Source of the DNA: Bathymodiolus brooksi
Taxonomy: Eukaryota > Mollusca > Bivalvia > Mytilida > Modiolidae
Assembly (NCBI GenBank): GCA_963680875.1
Contig: OY804589.1
Coordinates: 24,788,353-24,852,352 of the forward strand
Reading direction: 5' to 3'
DNA: 64,000 nucleotides
The translations under genes were made by a program, and so were the position numbers. The notes beneath the pieces are model-generated. The model searched no databases. It was not told where the DNA came from and saw only the letters and a program-made list of their open reading frames with translations. Positions 32,517-43,390 of this stretch are shown piece by piece; position 1 is the first letter of the stretch, and every line of letters begins with the position of its first letter.

Positions 32517-32865
32517 ACTAATATTGTATCTATACGACATAGTTTATTACACTAACTATCAGGTACACCTCACTAATATTGTATCTATACGACATAGTTT
32601 ATTACACTAACTATCAGGTACACCTCACTAATCAGGGGCGGATCCAGGATTTCAAGTTAGGGGGGCGCACTTAAAAAAATTGCGCCGAGCAGAGGGAGGC
32701 GCGAAAATTTTTGGGGTATTTCATGTGAAAAATGACGATTTTACGCCAAAAAAAAATCATATTTTTACCAATTTTAGGGGGGGCGCGCTCCGGGTGCGCC
32801 CCCTTGCTAATATTGTATCTATACGACAGTTTATTACACTAACTATCAGGTACACCTCACTCCAG
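32517..32865. repeat. ~56-bp tandem repeat, three units, the last two split by an insertion
   Basis: The unit CTAATATTGTATCTATACGA...CTATCAGGTACACCTCA occurs at 32517, 32573 and 32808. The insertion 32633-32803 lies between the second and third. Confidence 0.85.
32633..32803. mobile_element. hAT-like MITE inserted in the 56-bp repeat
   Basis: The ends CAGGGGCGGATCCAGG and CGGGTGCGCCCCC are GC-rich and roughly inverted. The flanking octamers TCACTAAT and TTGCTAAT match at six of eight positions, fitting an eroded 8-bp duplication. The CAGGGGCGGATCCA terminus is common in animal hAT-type repeats (family knowledge). Confidence 0.6.
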
Positions 32866-33000
32866 ACATGCTAAGGAGACTATGTCACATATATAACCTT
32901 TTATTGTTCATTACAAAGAGACACAAGGCTTTTAAAAGGAAGCATAAATAATACAGTGACAATTCGATGAAATATTTCCGCTGCTAATGATAGTATTAAA

Positions 33001-33148
33001 TACAGGCAAACCTGTATATAAAGGTCACTTAAGGAAACCTGAATATATGCCCTTTATATACAGGTTAAAATTATGTGCACCATTCATTAATGGGAAAAAT
33101 GAGACTGTCCTTTATAGACAGTGATTTGTTTTATAGAGCATCGTTATA
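33001..33148. mobile_element. MITE of the TACAG...AACCTG type, 3'-truncated
   Basis: This begins TACAGGCAAACCTGTATATA and contains GACTGTCCTTTATAGACAG. It stops where SINE-A begins. The related complete copy is at 34165-34345. Confidence 0.65.
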
Positions 33149-33156
33149 GTTATCGT

Positions 33157-33402
33157 CATGGTGTTTAACGCCACTTTCAACAATATTTCAATTATATCGG
33201 GGTGGTCAGTTTTATTGGTGGATGAAATCGGAGTACCCGTAGAAAACCATCCACCTGCCTCAAGTCACTGATAAATTCTTCTTTGTATCAGGTACACCTC
33301 GCCATGAGCGAGGTTCGAACTCACAACGTTAGTGGTGATAGACACTGATTACATAGGTAGTTATCAATCCAACTACCACAGGATCACGACCACGACGACC
33401 CT
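33157..33402 (-). mobile_element. SINE-A
   Basis: Head, B box (GTTCGAACCTCGC), body and tail are all present on the minus strand. It lies between two partial MITE copies. Confidence 0.82.
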
Positions 33403-33532
33403 TTATGAGCAGTTGCTTTTTATATAAGGGTTAAAATTATATGCATTATTCATCAATGAGGAAAATAAGACTGTCCTTTATAGACAGTGATTTGTTTTCA
33501 TAGAGATGGCCTTTAAGGCATGCTTGACTGTA
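33403..33532. mobile_element. MITE of the TACAG...AACCTG type, 5'-truncated
   Basis: CCTTTATGAGCAGTTGC to GCTTGACTGTA repeats sequence already present before the SINE, so the two flanking pieces are overlapping copies and not one element split in two. Confidence 0.65.
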
Positions 33533-33534
33533 TG

Positions 33535-34090
33535 TACATTAGTAGATGCCCCTTCAGTGAGCCTCATTTTAGACGTGCAGGAAATGGCGGTTAGACAGCC
33601 AGTCATTGCTCAAATACAAGAGACACAATGCTTTTTAATTTGAGTTGTAGTTAAGACAAATACACTTAAATACAATAATAACTTCTTATCTAATGTCAAC
33701 ACTATACAACCATACAAGATCGATATAGATATTGAGAAACCGACAGTTGGTAAAGTGTTCATTTGCAAAACACCAAACAACTTCATTCCCAAAGGACTAC
33801 TTTGTCTAGCGTTGACAACCAGATAAATCCCAGTTGTAAATACACGAACGAAAGTCATTAATTGCATTTAATTATCAGAAAACAAAACAACGATTTATCT
33901 AATTTCAAGATGAAACGAAGACATTTTTCTTATCTTAGTAAATACCAAGCGGATTTGTTCTTAATAGTGAATATTAAGTGGTGTATCAGATGAGACCACA
34001 AGAAACTTTTAAATCATGATAGTGATTAACAGCGTATGTTTGTTTGGTTTGTTTATTTGTCGGCCATTTTTTGCTATGTCCACACCAAAG
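33535..34090. other. AT-rich stretch, nothing confident
   Basis: No identifiable feature; a minus frame at 33610-33867 has no motif. Confidence 0.4.
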
Positions 34091-34091
34091 G

Positions 34092-34095
<4 letters not shown>

Positions 34096-34126
<31 letters not shown>
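34096..34126. repeat. TA microsatellite
   Basis: About 15 TA units. Confidence 0.95.
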
Positions 34127-34128
<2 letters not shown>

Positions 34129-34164
34129 AGACATATGCCTTTCTTTTCTTCTTTTTCTTTCAAA

Positions 34165-34345
34165 TACAGTAAAACCTGTATATAAAGGCCACTCAAGGGA
34201 ACCTGAAAATATGCTCTTTAGGAGCAGTTGCCCTTTATATACAAGTTAAAATTATATGCATTATTTATTTATGGGGAAATGAGACTGCCCTTTATAGATA
34301 GTGATTTGTTTCATAGAGGTGCCCTTTAAGGCAGGTGTGACTGTA
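34165..34345. mobile_element. 181-bp MITE with TACAGTAAAACCTG ends
   Basis: The left TACAGTAAAACCTGTATA and right GCAGGTGTGACTGTA are imperfect inverted repeats. The body is TTTATATACAAGTTAAAATT with GCCCTTTATAGATAGTGA. Confidence 0.75.
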
Positions 34346-34562
34346 CATACAGCTTAATGAGCTAGCACTTATGTAACCTAAGCAGTTCAGCGTAGCTGAC
34401 TTGTGGCCTAGAATTTTTACACACTCATTTGCCCAGCTGAAAAAACAAACGAGCAGATTATAAAAAAAACTCCCCCTCTGCGACATGTTTTCAAAATGAA
34501 CTATTTAGCGATGCATAATTTAATTACATAGGAAAATAAACGACCACAGACTCACTTATTAC

Positions 34563-34870
34563 AATTACAATCTTTATTCTCATAAACCATCGTAATACAT
34601 TGGTATAGAGATACAATATATACAGAAAATAAATAAAAACAATAAATACAATAATAACAATAGTAATTACCCAGGAGGTAGTAAACTAGAATTAATGTTT
34701 CTAATCAACTGACAGAGTTTCCTTAATTTTGATTGTGTTTTACTACTTATTATTTCTTTAAATTTCAAAACATTAATTCTAGTTAAATACCGCTTTTCAA
34801 TGCATGATTCTCTTTTGTCATGGAAATAACTGCATCGCATTATATAATGAAATTCGTCCCCAATTCGTCA
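34563..34870 (-). mobile_element. LINE 3' end, strongly 5'-truncated
   Basis: A C-terminal coding remnant is followed by a ~100-bp 3' UTR ending, on the minus strand, AATAAAGATTGTAATTGTAA, which is a polyadenylation-type signal with a short repeated tail. The UTR differs from the LINEs at 21 and 47 kb, so this is another lineage. Confidence 0.65.
34667..34862 (-). pseudogene. LINE ORF2 C-terminus remnant
   Basis: The minus frame starts GDEFHYIMRCSYF, a pattern typical of the last zinc-knuckle-like region of CR1-type LINE ORFs (a DE.H.L..C..F arrangement). It continues ESCIEKRYLTRINVLKF and ends NINSSLLPPG before TAA at 34667. The frame is lost at about 34863, where the copy is truncated. Confidence 0.65.
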
Positions 34871-34874
34871 CAAA

Positions 34875-35320
34875 AGGGAAAAAATCACCCACACAAACAC
34901 AAGACATAAATACTTTAATAATATTTTTCATAACATTTCTCTAATTGCCCTCGGATATCCGTGACATATGACGTTATTGTTACATATGATGATTGGAGAC
35001 ATGGTATAAAAAAATAACAGCTTTCGAGTCACATAGAAAAAGAACATATGTGATAAGTACAAGATTATGACCCACTGGTCTTTACAACAATGCTGTTCAC
35101 ACAGCTATATGTGTGGGTCCGTACTTTACTCACATAAGGTAAATACTGACATGATCACATCATTTCGTTAGTCTAGAAGGGAAGCTTCTGCCCATAAAAT
35201 TATAGATAGGTGCAGACTTAATAATCCAGAAATTAATTAAAACGATCCAAATATCAACTTTACTAGTTAACTTGCGAGCTGATAACCAGATAAATAAGAT
35301 TACTTTCTATTTAGCAGATC
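34875..35320. other. AT-rich stretch, nothing confident
   Basis: No identifiable feature. Confidence 0.45.
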
Positions 35321-35324
35321 TAAC

Positions 35325-35720
35325 CTAAATAAACGTTAGAGAAAACCAAAGTGTCAATCAAGAATGGACAATCCAGAGAAAATGGAAACATTGGGTACAC
35401 AGGACACAGGACAAAGACAAACACAAACAAAACAAATAAACATTAGTGAAAACCGAAGGAGCAATCAATAATGGACAATCCAGAGAAAATGGCAACATTG
35501 AGTACACAAGAAACAGGACAAAGACAAACAAAACAAATAAACATTAGTGAAAACCGAAGGAGCAATCAATAATGGACAATCCAGAGAAAATGGAACATTG
35601 AGTACACAAGAAACAGGACAAAGACAAACATAACAACAAAAAACCAAAACACAGAAAACTAAAACAAATTAAAAAATTGAGCAACACGGACCCCACCAAG
35701 AACCCAAATCTGGTTAGCTG
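35325..35720 (+). mobile_element. R3 copy with its head tandemly triplicated
   Basis: Three successive ~105-bp head units (AAACGTTAGAGAAAACC or AAACATTAGTGAAAACC, GGACAATCCAGAGAAAATGG, ACAGGACAAAGACAAACA) precede one diverged 3' part (GAGCAACACGGACCCCACC). Confidence 0.85.
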
Positions 35721-35845
35721 TGTATTACTGTACAAGTGAGTGATCTTCACCAGTGAACCAAAAATCTATAACAAGTTACCTTTCAAGAGAAGACCTATAA
35801 AATGGTTAACTTCGGGACATGTTAGCTATCAAGAGGGGGAAGGGC

Positions 35846-36038
35846 TATGGTGTTTAACGCCACTTTCAACAATAGTTTAGTTATATCGTGGCGGTCAGTT
35901 TTATTGGCAAGTCACTGACAAACCTTATCACATAATGCTATATCTACACCTCGCATGAGGGGGATTCGAACTCACAACGTTAGTGGTGATAGGCACTGTT
36001 ATAAATCAAACTACCATACGATCACGACCACGATGACC
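35846..36038 (-). mobile_element. SINE-A with internal deletion
   Basis: The tail and head are intact, but about 50 bp of body between TTTATTGG and CAAGTCACTG (plus strand) are missing. The B box is GAGTTCGAATCCCCC. Confidence 0.8.
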
Positions 36039-36040
36039 CC

Positions 36041-36203
36041 CGTGTGAAAATCAAGAAATCAGTTATTGGCTAATAGCTTGAAAAGACTTGAAAAGATTTT
36101 CTTGAGATCGGTCATCTATCTATAATGACATTTAATGAAACAGACTGCCACGATATCACTGAACTATTGTTGAAAGTGGCGTTAAACACCATAACCCCTA
36201 ACC
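36041..36203 (+). mobile_element. SINE-A 3' part with the extra ~80-100-bp segment
   Basis: GTGAAAATCAAGAAATCAG to GGTCATCTATCTATAATGAC is the antisense of the extra segment at 18461-18563. It is followed by the normal tail ACTGCCACGATATCACTG. It lies head to head with the previous SINE. Confidence 0.8.
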
Positions 36204-36209
36204 CCCTTG

Positions 36210-36640
36210 ATTTTCACAGTGAAATTTGAGCTGAACGAAGGACTCATTTGGACCCCAATTGTTAAACGTCTCTATACATCTGCTAAATCTGTTATAAATC
36301 TGTTGCAAATTATGTTAATTTCAAATCAACTTATCTGTAAAAAAAATAAACTGCCACAACAGTGAACGTCGCCAGGGAATATGTAATGATTTATTTCCAT
36401 TTATTCAGATTAATTTTAAATCTGCTCCAGAATATCTGTCTTTCTGTAACTTTATACTTGATTCCAGTTTATTGGATATTAAGAATATAAAAAACAACCG
36501 GAACTAATTACTATAATTAACATAGCAATTAACAAATGCATCACCGGAACCTATATACCCAAACTATCTAGGGACCGTCTCAAAATGGCATTAGGATATC
36601 AAGTGATATCATCACAATGGTTATTAATTGAAGATTATGA
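36210..36640. other. AT-rich stretch, nothing confident
   Basis: No identifiable feature. Confidence 0.45.
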
Positions 36641-36649
36641 TTTATTGTG

Positions 36650-36897
36650 TTTAACGTCACTTTCAGCAGAATTTCAGCTATATCATGGCGACCAGTTTTA
36701 GTGGTGGAAGAAGCCGGAGTACTCAGAGAGAACCACTGACCATGGGCAAACAACTGGTAAATTTTATCACTTGCGGCTGCGAGCCGAGTGCACCCTTACA
36801 AATCCGGGCGCGAACCCACGCCGTATTGGTGATAGGCTTGTATGAGTTGCTAGGTAGGTAATCCAACTACCTACCTCAGTGAGACATCCGGGTCCTT
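36650..36897 (-). mobile_element. SINE-B, full-length
   Basis: The head has GATGTCTCACTGAGGTAGG, B box GGTTCGCGCCC and CTCGGCTCGCAGCCGCAAG, and the tail ends TGACGTTAAACACAATAAA. An extra TAGG repeat in GGTAGGTAGTTGG differs from the copy at 2001. Confidence 0.85.
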
Positions 36898-37031
36898 GTT
36901 AATTGAGGAGCAACATTCAAAATGATAAAATGATGTGCCTTGATTTATATGCTACATTGGTGTTTGTGTGTCATATAGTTATTTTTTTATTCTTTTATCT
37001 AATCGATTAGAGATCAAGTTAAATAGGTCTT

Positions 37032-37335
37032 AAGAAGAGTGTGAAGATACCAAAGGGAGGTAATCAGAATCCGTATATGGAAGAAGAACAAACAAAACAA
37101 TGGCCAAAAGAAAAAGTACAAAAGGACAAAAAACGATCTACAAAACATTCACATAAAACTAAAGATCGAGTAACATGAACCCCACTAAAAACCGGGGGTA
37201 AGCTCAGGTGCTCCGGAAGGGTAAGCAGTTCCTGCTCCACTAGTGGCACCAACACAAGAAAGGCAAGCTCTGCTGTGGTAACAAAGATCGAGTAACACGG
37301 CCTCCACTAAAAACCGAGGGTGAACTTAAAGCGGC
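37032..37335 (+). mobile_element. R2 copy plus a second partial 3' unit
   Basis: A complete R2 (37037-37250) is followed by a repeat of its middle (GATCGAGTAACACGG, CTAAAAACCGAGGGTGAAC at 37286-37328), an early step of tandem growth. Confidence 0.8.
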
Positions 37336-37785
37336 AATTTTGCTCAATAAAGTACATCGAAGAAAGAGATAAAGTTCGTATACAATACTCAGAACGAGCC
37401 ACATCTTAAACAAGTACTGTTGGTTCATTTAATTTCGTGTATATCAATTTTCGTGGTTGGGGGAATATTGTATATTCGTGAATATGAAAATCCGTGGAGT
37501 CTCACCTTGATCACAAATACAAATTCACAACAAAATATGTGTAACTGTTTGATATTATAATAATTACATATATATGATGACAATTATTCGTTGAATTATT
37601 AATTCGTGGCTACACATACGACGCAAGATATCATCGAAAATAGGTATACCACGACGAATAATGAGTTCACAGTAAATCAAACCAGAGTAAGATTTTGAAC
37701 AATACAAACTAACACAAGGGTCACGCCATTTATTATGATCAGTTCAGTTGATCCGGGGGGTTTAAAACCTTTCTATGTCACTAGT

Positions 37786-37968
37786 CCCATATAACATGAT
37801 GGGCACCATAGTGGAGCAGGAACTGCAGACCCCCGTAGTATCTAAGTTCACTCCCGTATTTAAGAGATGTTCGTCTTGCTCGATCTTTAGTTTTCTGTGT
37901 AGTGTTTTGTAGATCATTGTTTGTCCTTTTGATCTTTTTTCTTTGGTCATTGTCCTTCGAGTTACAAC
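37786..37968 (-). mobile_element. R2 copy
   Basis: Antisense GTGGAGCAGGAACTGCAG, AAGTTCACTCCCGTATTTA, CTTGCTCGATCTTTAG and TGTAGTGTTTTGTAGATC cover the 3' half and part of the head. Confidence 0.78.
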
Positions 37969-38094
37969 AGACCTTTCTCAAGACAAACATATAATGAAAT
38001 TTGCTTGATATATTATAAATAAAACGATTGCATAATGAAAAAAAAGCCAACAAATACCCCACTGTAGGAACAATTACAAAATCTAATAGAAAAT

Positions 38095-38215
38095 CGTAGA
38101 TAAAGGTCAAATCGATACCCCTAACACGCACATACATGACCACTCACTTTCCTGGCTTGGTACAGACACCTCAATAAGAAAGGTGGCGGTGTTAAGCTAG
38201 TTTTGTTGACCTAAG
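38095..38215 (+). mobile_element. R5 copy
   Basis: CATGACCACTCACTTTCC, GGCTTGGTACAGACACCTC and AGGTGGCGGTGTTAAGC. This order is shared with 60007-60090. Confidence 0.6.
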
Positions 38216-38219
38216 CCTA

Positions 38220-38480
38220 ATAATTGAAGTGAGATATTCTGCAACATACACTGATTGACAGCTCTCGTAATGAATAATTTAATTATGCACAGACAAAACA
38301 AAATCTAACCAAAATCAGCTATAGAATTTTTGAATCTAATTTTAACTCCATTTCCCATTAAGCGCTATTTTGATATAAAATATGGACAATTCTTCCATTG
38401 AGATATCAAATCTCAAATGAAAACCCAATATAATTGAAATGTGATTCTTCAACGGTAGCGTTTCTTACTCTTATTCTCAG
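38220..38480. other. AT-rich stretch, nothing confident
   Basis: No identifiable feature. Confidence 0.4.
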
Positions 38481-38487
38481 AAACATG

Positions 38488-38895
38488 GTTTTACCATTTG
38501 GAAGAAAATGGCTTTTAAGAAAATATGTCTATCAATCACGATATACCAAATATATGTGCTTGTTTGTAAAATTAAAAAAAGGACAATCAAATTTTTTTAT
38601 TTAGTTTTTGTTGGATTTTGCCATTTAGCAGAAAATGGCTTTTAAGAAAATATGTCAATCTCGATATGCAAAATGTAGGTGTTTTTTTGTAAAATTAAAA
38701 AATGGCATTCAAATTTTTTCTAGATTTAGTTTTGACTTAAGCAGGCTTTGTCACTCAGATTCTTTTATTAGTAATCCCGATATATAAAATGTATGTTATT
38801 GTTTGCAAAAATTATAAAATGGTATTTATTTTTTCTTCAAATTTAGTTTTGACTTAAGCAGGCTTTGTCACTCAAATTTCTTTTTTTTTATCAGT
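38488..38895. repeat. Diverged ~120-bp tandem repeat, about three to four copies
   Basis: GAAAATGGCTTTTAAGAAAA with CGATAT.C.AAAT, and TTAGTTTTGACTTAAGCAGG with TTTGTCACTCA, recur in alternating partial copies. Confidence 0.7.
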
Positions 38896-38899
38896 AAAT

Positions 38900-40070
38900 C
38901 GCCTCTAGCCGATCCATAAAACAGACTTGCTGTATAAATGTTTTGTTTCCATGATGATTCATTTTCAATTATGTGGGATTTCCAATACAGAAGCAAAGAA
39001 AGCGACAGAAAAAGGAAAAACCAATTAGCTTAGTCCATGCTTAATTTAGACATGCTTTATTATGCAATTACAATTGCCAAAAGCAGACTTTCAAGGGAAA
39101 TTTAAAGAGAAGGACATTACACTGTGTAAATATCTATTAATAGATATTGCTCTGAAAACTGAGAAGGAAATATACAGATTTAATCATGTGACGACGAGAA
39201 CAAATAGCACTAGGGAACGTTTATTGTCAAATACTTTGGATTTTAGATTTATGACCAGATCGTATTTCTTTATTTTGGGAAGAAAAAAAGGGGGGCGTCG
39301 GAATTACTACTTTAATAAAAAAAAAAAATAAAAATAAAAATAAAAACACTGTCCTACTTCAGTATCTCACCATACCCCTATATTGAATATGTTGAGAACA
39401 AAACTCACTTTACCGGCCATGTTCTTATTATAATTTTATTCGGCGTTAACATTTCAAATTGATGAGAGCTACTAGTAGCCTCTGGCTGTATGTAATCCTC
39501 ATAAAATAAATAAAGAATTAAATTAGATAAAAAAAAATAAAAAAATCTACTGCATCAATATCTCACAATTTCTTATATTTTGCAAGTTTTGAGAACAAAA
39601 ATCGCTTCACTCGAATACGTTATCAACTTATGCCCAAACAAGTGATCACAGACCCCTCCCCCCCCCCCCCCCCAAACACAAAACCACACAAATAAAGAAT
39701 GAAAATAAAATAATTTGGTCCTAGTACTCTCAATATTACCTTACAACTATTGTGATGACATCACAATTTAATTAAAAATAGATGTTCATTATAATACCGG
39801 TATCTTTTTCTTAATTTTCATTATCATGATGTGAATTGCATATATTTATTTTTAGTTTTTTGTGTTTCAAATTAACAAAATGAGTATTGATTAATGTTTA
39901 CTGCTTGCTGACGTATGTATCGATGTATTTATTATGTGGAAAGGAACTCAATATGAATTACAGTCTATATTTAGCAATAATTTAATTTAATTACAATCTA
40001 TTTTTGTATACCTTTGTACTTATATTATCTCATATTACCGAATAGTTTTAATGTGGTGTTAGAGAACGAC
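38900..40070. other. AT-rich stretch with a poly-C tract (39654-39674)
   Basis: An 89-codon plus frame at 39062-39331 has a charged middle (KADFQGKFKEKD) but no known motif and a low-complexity end; it is not called a gene. The two TCTCAC...GAGAACAAAA segments near 39363 and 39561 suggest another weak duplication. Confidence 0.4.
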
Positions 40071-40074
40071 TATT

Positions 40075-41345
40075 TAATTTGTAAAAAGGAGGGGGGGGGG
40101 GGGCTGCGTTACTTCTTCTTTTTATTTTGTGAGGGGGGGGCAATTTTTTTCACATTCCCGATTGGTTGTAATGCGTGTTATGGAACGACCATTTAACTTG
40201 TAAATGAGGGGGTGGGGGCAATTTTTTCGTATTCCCGATTGGTTGTAATGTGTGATATGAAACGACTATTTAATTTGCAAAAGGAAGGTGGGGGCTGTGT
40301 TACTTCTTCTTTATATTTTGTGAGGGGGGGTCAATTTTTTTCATATTCCCGATTGGTTGTAATGTGTGTTATGAAACGACTATTTAATTTGCAAAAGTAA
40401 GGTGGGGGCTATGTTACTTCTTCTTTATATTTTGTGAGGGGGGGGTCAATTTTTTTCATATTCCCGATTGGTTGTAATGTGTGATATGAAACGACTATTT
40501 AATTTGCAAAAGGAGGGTGGGGGCTGTGTTACTTCTTCTTTATATTTTGTGAGGGGGGTCAATTTTTTTCATATTCCCGATTGGATGTAATGTGTGTTAT
40601 GAAACGACTATTTAATTTGCAAAAGGAAGGTGGGGGCTGTGTTACTTCTTCTTTATATTTTGTGATGGGGAGGGGGGGGGTCAATTTTTTCCATATTCCC
40701 GATTGTAATGTGTGTTATGAAACGACTATTTAATTTGCAAAAGGAGGGTGGGGGCTGTGTTACTTCTTTTTTATATTTTGTGAGGGGGGGGGGGTCAATT
40801 TTTTTCATATTCCCGATCGGTTGTAATGTGTGTTATGAAACGACTATTTAATTTGCAAAAGGAAGGTGGGGGATGTGTTACTTCTTCTTTATATTTTGTG
40901 AGGGGGGGGGGTCAATTTTTTTCATATTCCCGATTGGTTGTAATGTGTGATATGAAACGACTATTTAATTTGCAAAAGGAAGGTGGGGGCTGTGTTACTT
41001 CTTCTTTATATTTTGTGAGGGGGGGGGGTCAATTTTTTTCATATTCCCGATTGGTTGTAATGTGTGATATGAAACGACTATTTAATTTGCAAAAGGAAGG
41101 TGGGGGCTGTGTTACTTCTTCTTTATATTTTGTGAGGGGGGGGTCAATTTTTTCCATATTCCCGATTGGTTGTAATGTGTGTTATGAAACGACTATTTAA
41201 TTTGCAAAAGGAGGGTGGGGGCTGTGTTACTTCTTTTTTATATTTTGTGAGGGGGGGGGTCAATTTTTTTCATATTCCCGATTGGTTGTAATGTGTGTTA
41301 TGGAACGACCATTTAACTTGTAAAGGAGGGGGTGGGTGCTGTGTT
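40075..41345. repeat. G-rich ~117-bp tandem array, about 11 units
   Basis: Each unit has a run of 6-14 G, then TCAATTTTTTTCATATTCCC, GATTGGTTGTAATGTGTG, ATGAAACGACTATTTAATTT, GCAAAAGGAAGGTGGGGGC and GTTACTTCTTCTTTATAT. Terminal units (40075-40210 and 41270-41345) are older, with GGAACGACCATTTAACTTG. Short frames with repeated VVMC..KRLFNLQKEGGG are by-products. Confidence 0.92.
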
Positions 41346-41399
41346 TCTTCTCTTTTTATTTTTTGATGGAGAGAATAATTTTTGTCAGCAAATTATATA

Positions 41400-42529
41400 T
41401 ACTAGTCAACAAAAGAAACGATACAAGGATTTGATGGTCAATATTTTTTACATAGAGAAAACATATCCTATAATTTAGATTCATATGGACATAGCAAATA
41501 AGGCAATATCAACAAAATTTCTCAACATCATTACCAGAACAAAAAAAAAAATGGACAGACACTATGGATGTTTGCGGATTTCAGTAACGTGTATGACCAC
41601 CTCTTGCAGCAACGACAGCTTCGCATCTCCGACGCATAGAACCAATCAATCGTTGGATAAAGGCTTGTGGGATGTTGTTCCACTCGTGCACAAGTGCGTC
41701 ACTTAGCTCCTGTAGTGTTTCCGGTGGATTTTGACGGTGGCGAACACGTCTACCGAATTCATACCATAAATGTTCAATTGGTGACAGATCCGGTGATAAT
41801 GCTGGCCAAGGAAGAACACGGATGTAATTCTGGTTCAGAAAGTCTTGACAAACACGAGCCATGTGACATCTTGCATTGTCATGTTGAAAGACGTGATCAA
41901 AGTGTCGCTGTTGCAGAAAGGACAGAACGATAGGAACAAGAATATCGCCTCTGTATTTTACGGCATTCAATGTTCCTTGAACAATTTTGAGCTGCGTGCG
42001 ACCATCATGACAAATTCCAGCCCAGACCATAACACTTCCGCCTTCAAAACGGTCGGACTCGTACACACACTGGTCCGTAAAACATTTCCCACGCCTGCGG
42101 TACACACGATAACGCCCATCGCTAAAACGAAGTGAAAATCGGGATTCATTACTAAAAACAATGTGTTGCCAGGTGTGAAGCCTCCAACAACGGCGCTTAG
42201 CTCTGAGTCTAGAATCAGTCTTCTGCGAACAGTCTTACCCGAAATTCGGACATTTGCTAGATCAGGTGTTCTACGGGCAGTGTCCTCAGCCGTTATTATA
42301 CGGTTCCGGAGATGAATAAGGCGTAGATGTCTGTCTTGACGTTGCCGTTACTGGGTCTGTCATTAATCCTACCTGTTTGTCGAAGACGAATCATTAGCTT
42401 TGAAATTGTTATTCTAGACACATTAAAGTGGTCTGCAACGACCTGGTGAGTAATTCCAGCCTGAACCATCTCACGGTCATTCTGACGGAGCGGTGGCATC
42501 GACGTTCTCGTGAAAATTGTTGACTAGTA
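41400..42529 (-). mobile_element. Tc1-like DNA transposon, decayed
   Basis: The ends TACTAGTCAACAA (left) and TTGTTGACTAGTA (right) are inverted repeats embedded in TA-rich DNA, fitting the TA target of Tc1 elements. The 1130-bp length is short for a full element (usually 1.3-1.6 kb). The transposase pseudogene fills the interior on the minus strand. It lies directly downstream of the G-rich array. Confidence 0.88.
41581..42499 (-). pseudogene. Tc1-family DD34E transposase, frameshifted, catalytic D replaced
   Basis: The N-terminal helix-turn-helix part begins MPPLRQNDREMVQAG and includes VADHFNVSRITISKL. The frame then shifts near 42350; the next frame reads RQDRHLRLIHLRNR and RISGKTVRRRL. 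A second break with loss of about 30 residues near 42210 leads to CWRLHTWQHI. The usual FSDESRF reads FSNESRF, so the first catalytic aspartate is asparagine. The second aspartate (FQHDNARCH) and the glutamate (SPIEHLW) are present, 34 residues apart. The C-terminus GSMRRRCEAVVAARGGHTRY is intact. It is dead. Confidence 0.9.
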
Positions 42530-42680
42530 TATATATATATATAATAAATTGAACGGCAAAATGTAAGGGATAAATAATCTCACCCTGAAGTTTTCAATGA
42601 GAAATTCTGGTAAAATTTGGAGAAAAAAAAACTATTTTGCTAGTCCAAGTTTTGGCTCGGGGACAACATAGCACCTCCCT
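42530..42680. other. TA run and AT-rich DNA
   Basis: A short TA microsatellite (42526-42544) adjoins the Tc1 end. Confidence 0.6.
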
Positions 42681-42682
42681 CC

Positions 42683-42795
42683 AGGGCCGGCCTTATGAGG
42701 TAACAGGGCCCAATAAAACATTATAATCATTGCTGTACCATGTAAAACCTGCAATGTGTTGTTGTGTACTTGATAAGCCGAGAGTAGCGCCAGGG
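42683..42795. mobile_element. Possible hAT-like fragment
   Basis: CAGGGCCGGCCTTATGAGG with ACAGGGCCC resembles a hAT-type terminus. GCGCCAGGGCTGGG near 42790 may be the start of another. There is no matching opposite end. Confidence 0.3.
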
Positions 42796-42799
42796 CTGG

Positions 42800-43388
42800 G
42801 ACTAAAGATAAAGAAAATGTATGTGTATCTGTTATTTAAAAATGAATTTCAAAGAAAAATAAAATAGATTACTTTAGGAATTAATTCCTTATTAAAGAAT
42901 ATATTGAATAAATTGTGATAGCATTGTGTGCAATAGAGTATATTGTAATTATTTAGTATAGCTTTATATGTAATTATAGGTTTTAATATTTCCCTGAATA
43001 GTCGATACAGAATTTCAAGGGGATACTTCAGGGGAGCTTGGATTCTGAAGTAGAATTATAACAAGATGCTTAGAATAAAATATATGATATTGATGTTGAG
43101 TAACTCCAGGGCAGGGCCACTTAAGCGTGGTGTCCAACTGGGAGCAATTAGTCCAATTCGTTTAAAGGTCGGCTCTGCTTCCCATTTAAAGTTAAAAGGT
43201 TGGTCTTTTATTGTTATACTCGGATCTCTCTTGTTTTATCTACAAAATATTTGGGATATGTATGATAATGTTTGACGGAACAACCCGAGTAGATATGAAG
43301 AATAAAAGTCATCAAATATCTAGTGTCCACTAAATTATATATTATTGTTTTTATTTTAAATATTGTTTTTATTCATAACATAAACAAA
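42800..43388. other. AT-rich stretch, nothing confident
   Basis: A plus frame 43066-43275 crosses a GC-richer patch (GGGCAGGGCCACTTAAGCG) without motifs. Confidence 0.4.
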
Positions 43389-43390
43389 CG

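Noticed and set aside
39062..39331. 89-codon plus frame with a charged middle
   Set aside because: No splice or promoter context and no motif; such lengths arise by chance among six frames of 64 kb.
40075..41345. CRISPR-like regular spacing
   Set aside because: The whole unit is repeated, with no unique spacers; context is eukaryotic.
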